Both the position numbers and the translations under genes were made by a program. Shown piece after piece: positions 58,827 through 64,000 of a stretch of DNA of 64,000 nt. The DNA lies in assembly GCF_945859705.1 (NCBI RefSeq), contig NC_079134.1, forward strand, positions 51,390,402-51,454,401. The letters run 5' to 3'. Origin of the DNA: Episyrphus balteatus. Taxonomy: Eukaryota > Arthropoda > Insecta > Diptera > Syrphidae. The notes beneath the pieces were generated by a model. The model saw nothing but the letters and a program-made list of their open reading frames with translations, was not told the origin of the DNA and ran no database searches. Position 1 is the first letter of the stretch. Each line of letters opens with the position of its first letter.

Positions 58827-60814
58827 TAGCACTGGTCTAATGGTAGATAAACAACAACTTCAAAATTGTTCAAAAAAGGATTTAAAATCCATCTCTGTTC
58901 ATTTTCACCTTTGGAATTCGTTTCTGATCAAAGGTACTTCAATATTTTCATCTCTAAATTAGATAAACGGTAGGTATATTATGAGAGGAATAATGGAGCT
59001 AAGAAATATCGTTTCATTTTTTGTTGAAATGTTTTTCTCTCTCCCTTGGAGGCTCGTATTGAAAATGTTGAAGTTGTTAAAAGTATCAGCGAGAAAGATA
59101 ATTTTAGAAGCTACAGTCCTAAAAAGTCGACTTTGCAAACACATGCAATTCGTAGTCGCGACAGATTTCTAAAAAGATGCACTGGCCAGTAGTGTTATCC
59201 TTAGCACGAAGAGCCTTACAAAATAAAATGTCTCTTTCAATATTTTCATCCGCTTCAAAACGGTAAAATACCACAAACGCAAAAAAAAATTCCTACCAAA
59301 GGGTGTCGGGAGCTCAAAAAGTTTGAAAAACACTGCCGTAAAGTGAAGAGAGTCTATGAATCTATATGATACAATTTGGTGTTAATGCGAACTATCGTAA
59401 TTTGTAATCGCCGAATCTCAAAACAATTTGAAAATTTTAGCCTTTGGCTGCCATGGCTTGGCTATCATTTTTGGGTGACACCTTATGTGAAATATCAGAG
59501 CACTAAAAAGCTGGCAGTCAAAGGGTTATATGACCTGTAGTCCAAAATGCGTTTTGCGTCTTAGAAGGGTATAACTGCATCTAACTGATGAGCCCAACAG
59601 TTGTGCCTGGGTGAAAAGCATTTGAAATTAAATTAAAATTAATTAAAATGCACAAAGTCCACTAAATTTAAACAAAAAATAGTGAAAATTACTCTTTGTT
59701 TACAAACGTTTTTTCTTTTTTATGAAATCTCAAAACTTTTTTGTAGTAGTGAGGTTGCACCTTTTGACACTAAAATTAGATCTAGTTTTCAAAATAACCA
59801 TCATATTTATGTATCCTCATGTATCCTTTCAATGAAAGTTGCTGGTTCATGAATCATGATTTAAGCCTATATGAATTTATACTAGTTTTAATAACTCACT
59901 AGGTATCGAAAAACTGAAACTTTGGATTTTTTGTTAAACAAAACTGTCAATTTACTATTACATTTAAATATTAAATGCATAGGTAGAAAATACAAAAAAA
60001 AATACTAAAGCTAGGATGGAAGCTGCTGATAAAAGGGCTTTGCTAAGGCAATGCTTCATTTTCAAAAATTGATTTTACATATATATTTTATAATCTTTTG
60101 TAAATGGTGTGGGAGGATTAAAAGCCATATTATAATATGATACCTAAAATATACGCATAAAATATGCTTTGATAGACTTTTAAATGAATTTCGCCAGTAA
60201 GTTATTTTTCTATTCGAAAGTTCTATGGTCTTTTTCACTGTTTTCTCCAATGCAATAAATTATTATGACCATGTTTTAGGAAAGACATTTGCTTCTTCTT
60301 TAGACTCTGTTAAACCAGCCAATATCAGAGTGGTGACACTGTAAAGTTCATCTGTTAAATTTTAATAACAAAGCTGCTGTCATGTTGCTGCAAAAGTGTC
60401 GCTTTGGTTGGGTTGGGAGTGATAGAGCCTTTAATTTTGATTTTGGGATTTTACAAGCCTAAGCAGAAAGAACAAAGGAAGACATCGACCTATCGACCTT
60501 TGGTCAGAAATATACTACACTACGCATTCAAATAATTATTGTTTTTAACGGTTTGGAAACAGAAATTGCAATCGTTTCGAAAGTAAATGTATGTAAAATA
60601 CTTTTGTAAAATTCACCTTATTTACTGTATGCTAAAATTGAGTTCCAACACGCATAGGTACTGAACATTTCTATAGTAATATCAACCACTACCACTGAAG
60701 CACTAAAAGCTAGACGGATTGTCCACCTTCCTGTGTCATTGCCGCCATTGCATCGACATCGTGCGCTGTGTTTATCTCCAAAGGACACTGACCGCTTGCC
60801 TTTACCATACTCAC
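58827..60814. other. noncoding, nothing firmly assigned
   Basis: 59280-59340 (GGTGTCGGGAGCTCAAAAAG then TTTGAAAAACACTG) recalls the terminal region of some hAT-type elements, but no partner end was found. The frame at 58981-59172 has no motif. Confidence 0.3.
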
Positions 60815-60908
60815 CATACTCATCAAACTGAAGCCTTCTGGACTTTTTAGTAGATAGGTACTGGAACTGGTCATACTGATATGGCCTTAAGTTTGTCCAA
60901 AATATAAA
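60815..60908 (-). other. candidate orphan exon, 94 nt
   Basis: On the minus strand a strong acceptor (CCTTTCTCATTCTCAG) and a strong donor (GTGAGT at 60814) bound 94 nt of higher GC content, open in one frame (LRPYQYDQFQYLSTKKSRR then LQFDEY). The same frame stays open past the donor. It could be a leader exon of a minus-strand gene to the left or an exon of a gene outside the window. No family recognised. Confidence 0.2.
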
Positions 60909-61252
60909 CTGAGAATGAGAAAGGATTATTTTTCGATTTCATACAAAAAGTATGTGCATGCCATACTATAGTATGTGTAACCCTTTGGCCAAAGTTAAAT
61001 TAACTCTCTGGCCGCCTAGACTGGAGGATTTTCATTTTGTGAACAAAATGGACAAATTCCTGGTAAAAGGTTTGATGGAAAATATTATTAATTATGTTAT
61101 AGTCATAGATGAATATGGACAGGATTAGTGGCTAATGGGAGGAGTACAGACAAGAATCTTTGACTAAAATTGAAATGGCTTCTTTATTTATCCTATTATA
61201 TGTTCATTTAATTGAATTAAGTTCTTATAAAAGTATTTTGTTTTTACTTAAA
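60909..61252. other. noncoding, nothing assigned
   Basis: Mixed to AT-rich spacer with no recognised structure. Confidence 0.3.
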
Positions 61253-61254
61253 TA

Positions 61255-61794
61255 CACTTAGGAGCAAAAAAATGGAATCAAACTTTGCGTTCTGTAAAAA
61301 CGATAATTGGTCAGGATGCAATTGACACACATGAATATTAATTGCACCATTAAAAAGCTTAAAACAAAAGCTTTAAATAAATGCTAGGAACTTAAAAGCC
61401 GGTTCACTTTATAAAGATCCAATCAACATAAAAGAAGTATGTAAGTAAAAAAAAACTGAAATTGAAACAGAGAGTATCTGAAAAATTTACCATTTTAAAA
61501 AAATGAAGTGCAATTTATTGACAGATAACGTCAATAGTAGCGTGAGAAAAAAAAAATGAAATTGAAACAGAGAGTATCAAGAAAATTTAACATTAAAAAA
61601 AAATTAAGTGCAATTTATTGACAGATAGCGATGATACTATGGTACGCATTTGTATGTTTTTACCAACAATTCAAAGTAAAAAATTCAAGCTTTTAAATGA
61701 GACCATGAGACTTGAAGAAACATTATTTTAACCATTGCATTTTTTGTTTTTAATAAAAATAATTTATTTGATTCCGTTTTTTTGCTCCTAAGTG
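61255..61794. mobile_element. 540-bp Tc1/mariner-like MITE
   Basis: Ends CACTTAGGAGCAAAAAAA(T/C)GGAATCAAA in inverted orientation, flanked by TA (61253-61254 and 61795-61796). Inside is a direct tandem duplication of about 100 bp, visible as GAAATTGAAACAGAGAGTAT (61458 and 61558) and GTGCAATTTATTGACAGATA (61508 and 61608). No transposase. Confidence 0.8.
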
Positions 61795-61796
61795 TA

Positions 61797-62339
61797 GTTT
61801 AACTGGTGGTAATGAGAAATTGATAACATTTTTTTTACAGTATTAGGTACAGAAAAAAACAATATGTAGGTACATTTTTTTTTATGAGACACTTCTAAAC
61901 AAAACTTATTGGTGATTAAGGCTTTTGCCTGGAAACGGTTTTTTTTACAGTGGCTTTAAATTTGGACTCATTAAATTTTAGTTTAATCAAGGACTCATCT
62001 AAGTTCCGATACACAAACATCAGTAACGTTCTATAATTGTTCAATTTCAAACATTGAAATCAGCTTAGAAAGAAACATCCTTCCATACCTACATACCTTC
62101 ATTATCTTCAGCAATTTTGTCTCTTCAAAACAACATTTGCTTTTTGTCAAAAACTGTTTCGAAAAGGGAGTTAAACTCTTTAACCGGAGTTCTAAACCGG
62201 AACTAACTGAATTAACTAACTAAAATAGAATTTAATTTTTCCATGAGATATTCTTGGTATCAGGTAGAGTTACAAAAATCACTTTTTTTTTAATACATTT
62301 GATGGTTTCGATTAAAAATTAAATTAAAATATAGGTATT
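61797..62339. other. noncoding, nothing assigned
   Basis: AT-rich spacer; no structure recognised. Confidence 0.3.
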
Positions 62340-62720
62340 AACTGCAAATATAAAAAAAAACATTAAACAATTGCGAGTAAAAACATTTTAAATTAATAAC
62401 AAAATAATATTGCAAATACAAAATTTTCTCAACTGAAAAAAAAATAAAAGCAAGTATATGCGTTAAAATTTTTTTTCATATTCGTCGAATTTCTTACAAT
62501 TTTGACTACATATTTGTCCATACATTAGCTATTTCAACTATAATATTAAAGCTAATGTAAGGCCAAAAAGTCAAACATGTAAAAATTCGACGAATATTTA
62601 AGAAAAAATAATAATAAATGCACGTTTAAATGAATTTTTATTTTCAATGCAGAAAATTTAGTATTTGTATTTTTTTTTTTGCTTTCTTAATGCAAATGTT
62701 TTAAATTTGTAATAATTTTT
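62340..62720. repeat. second copy of the AT-rich TCGTCGAATTTCTTACAA hairpin family
   Basis: TATTCGTCGAATTTCTTACA (62480) pairs with AAAAATTCGACGAATATTT (62580). Flanks carry TGCAAATATAAAAAAAAAC and TGCAAATGTTTTAAATTTG units, the same plan as 23790-25015 with far fewer units. Confidence 0.6.
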
Positions 62721-62754
62721 TTAATTTGAAAACTTAAGTTTTTTAAATATCATT

Positions 62755-62900
62755 ATCAAATCTGAAGAAGGTTTCCACTTACGCACTAGCCTGTCCAGTA
62801 ATTACTTGGAAACATTGAGGCAGTTTCTCCTTTTCGTTTTTATTAAGTTGATGTTAGAAAATACCCACTCGCATGTTGTTTGTGTGGAAAAGCAATTAAA
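62755..62900 (-). pseudogene. hAT-type transposase C-terminal fragment
   Basis: Minus strand reads CFSTQTTCEWVFSNINLIKT then KRRNCLNVSK, a stop, and LLDRLVRKWKPSSDL. The CE--FS--N-IKTK-RN-L pattern is the hAT dimerisation region. It is cut off on both sides and has an internal stop. Confidence 0.55.
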
Positions 62901-62945
62901 GACCCAATAAATATTTTAATGGTTAGTAAACGTATTTCGACGGTT

Positions 62946-63222
62946 CTATAGCAGGTATGGTTAATAATGATTTTCGAGAAAAAAAAACATTAAAAGATAA
63001 ACCGTGTAAAAAGACTATCAAAGATTTGATTTTTTTTTAAACAAAATCGTTGGAGCCGCTAATGAGAAAATTATTTTTTTCAAAATTGACAATATGATAA
63101 CTTTGGGCCTAATAAAAATTATTTAAAAATCCCTCTATACAATCTCCAAAGCTGCTACATACCTAGTTTGAAGAGATCGTCCATCTGTTAAGGCTGTAGC
63201 TCCTGTAGACTGACAGACGAAA
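62946..63222 (-). repeat. dispersed repeat with GTCY tract, partial reversed copy 3
   Basis: On the minus strand it runs CGTCTGTCAGTCTACAGG, AGCTACAGCC, GATCTCTTCAAACTAGGTAT, GGCTCCAACGATTTTGT and ACCATACCTGCTATAGAACCG, the order seen in copies 1 and 2. Its tetranucleotide tract is minimal. Confidence 0.65.
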
Positions 63223-64000
63223 TTGTGGAACCTATATTTTATAAATTGATTTTATTTTTATCATCAAAAACTTTTTAAAAAAATTGCAAAACAAAATTTT
63301 TAGAGGTCTAATTGAATAGCATCGTTCTTCATAAACTTCAAAAGTGAAGTGAAATACTTTTTAGTCAAGCTAAGTTCCGAAGCTCTTAAGAGGGTTATAT
63401 CCACTTGTAAGTCTGAAAAATTAATTTTTTGTGAAGAGGCTTTTTATTAAATTCCCACCATGCTAGGTGGGAATCTAATTCCGGAAAAAAAACGTGTGGT
63501 TTTTGTTCCCTCTGAATGTTACCTTACTTAATTCCCATTTCACCATAAAAAAGTTAAATAAGAAGAAAAAGAGTCGCGAGTTTTTAATTTGACTTTTTAC
63601 AGAATCTTGAAAATCAGCAGTTCATTTCGAAATTCTGTTTTCAAGAAACTGAAAAGAGTGTAACACCCACCCAAAATAAAAATTCGCGCAAATTTTTATT
63701 TTCACACCTCAAAATTGATTCTCTCCATGGGCAACTCAAAATGAAAACATAAATCAAAAATATTATCGAAAAGACTTTCACTTTCCATGATCTTATTTTA
63801 TCACGATGCAATTTCGACTAACAATTAAGTTTGCAAACTTCTTTTTTGTTTTTCAACATCTTATTGTAATTGTACTTTGCATTGGACTAGGTACTACCGA
63901 AAAAAATAAATCAAGACCGTTTCTACTATTTCGGTTCTACTATTTCATCAGCAGTGGTCATATTAACTTGTCTCTTTAGGTAGATACTTATACGCAAAAA
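63223..64000. other. noncoding to the right edge
   Basis: AT-rich. ATTCCCACC-ATGCTA-GGTGGGAAT at 63450-63473 is a small perfect hairpin. TAACACCCACCC at 63660 recalls the element at 55066-56824. No coding feature. Confidence 0.3.

Overview
The window is eukaryotic and AT-rich. Coding is sparse, introns obey GT-AG, ATGs sit in AAAATGG or AAACATGG contexts, AATAAA signals follow the stops, and insect transposon debris is abundant. The best-preserved protein matches the insect amd gene (alpha-methyldopa hypersensitive, an aromatic amino acid decarboxylase relative). Its close agreement with the Drosophila protein suggests a fly (Diptera, probably Brachycera) with a repeat-rich genome. The species cannot be named from the sequence.

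Three host genes are supported. (1) amd, minus strand, 15180-22062: three coding exons, 515 residues, a 5.3 kb second intron, and active-site Asn192, which marks it as a DOPAL (3,4-dihydroxyphenylacetaldehyde) synthase rather than a decarboxylase. (2) A short single-exon relative of the dynein arm assembly factor DNAAF4/DYX1C1, plus strand, 45252-45929, with CS (p23-like) domain and coiled coil but no TPR domain. (3) A two-domain galectin, minus strand, 48426-53483: five coding exons, 317 residues, a 3.9 kb intron, and eroded sugar-binding residues in both domains. Nothing suggests these three form a functional cluster.

The rest is repeats. 1-14.2 kb: decayed transposon genes (an arthropod family with a GERFHQDI motif, a ubiquitin-protease-like gene, SANT-like and MADF-like DNA-binding fragments, a pogo-like piece with a Psq-type helix-turn-helix), several MITEs, and a non-LTR reverse transcriptase tail. 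16-21 kb: amd intron 2 holds a TA-flanked pogo-like element and a 1.7 kb near-perfect inverted repeat. 23.8-25 kb: an AT-rich hairpin array. 26.7-33.8 kb: three more long-inverted-repeat elements. 35.2-37.4 kb: a decayed Helitron with a Pif1 helicase remnant and a nested insertion. 38-44 kb: dispersed and tandem repeats. 46.1-47.2 kb: an 8-bp-period minisatellite split by a MITE. 55-58.8 kb: two adjacent long-inverted-repeat elements. 61-63.2 kb: a Tc1-like MITE, a hAT C-terminal fragment and further repeat copies.

The most striking pattern is the set of six elements of 1.2-2.0 kb built almost entirely of two facing arms. Four have 3-bp flanking target duplications (TAG, GAT, ATT, TTA) that I could read directly. 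One lies inside the amd transcript.
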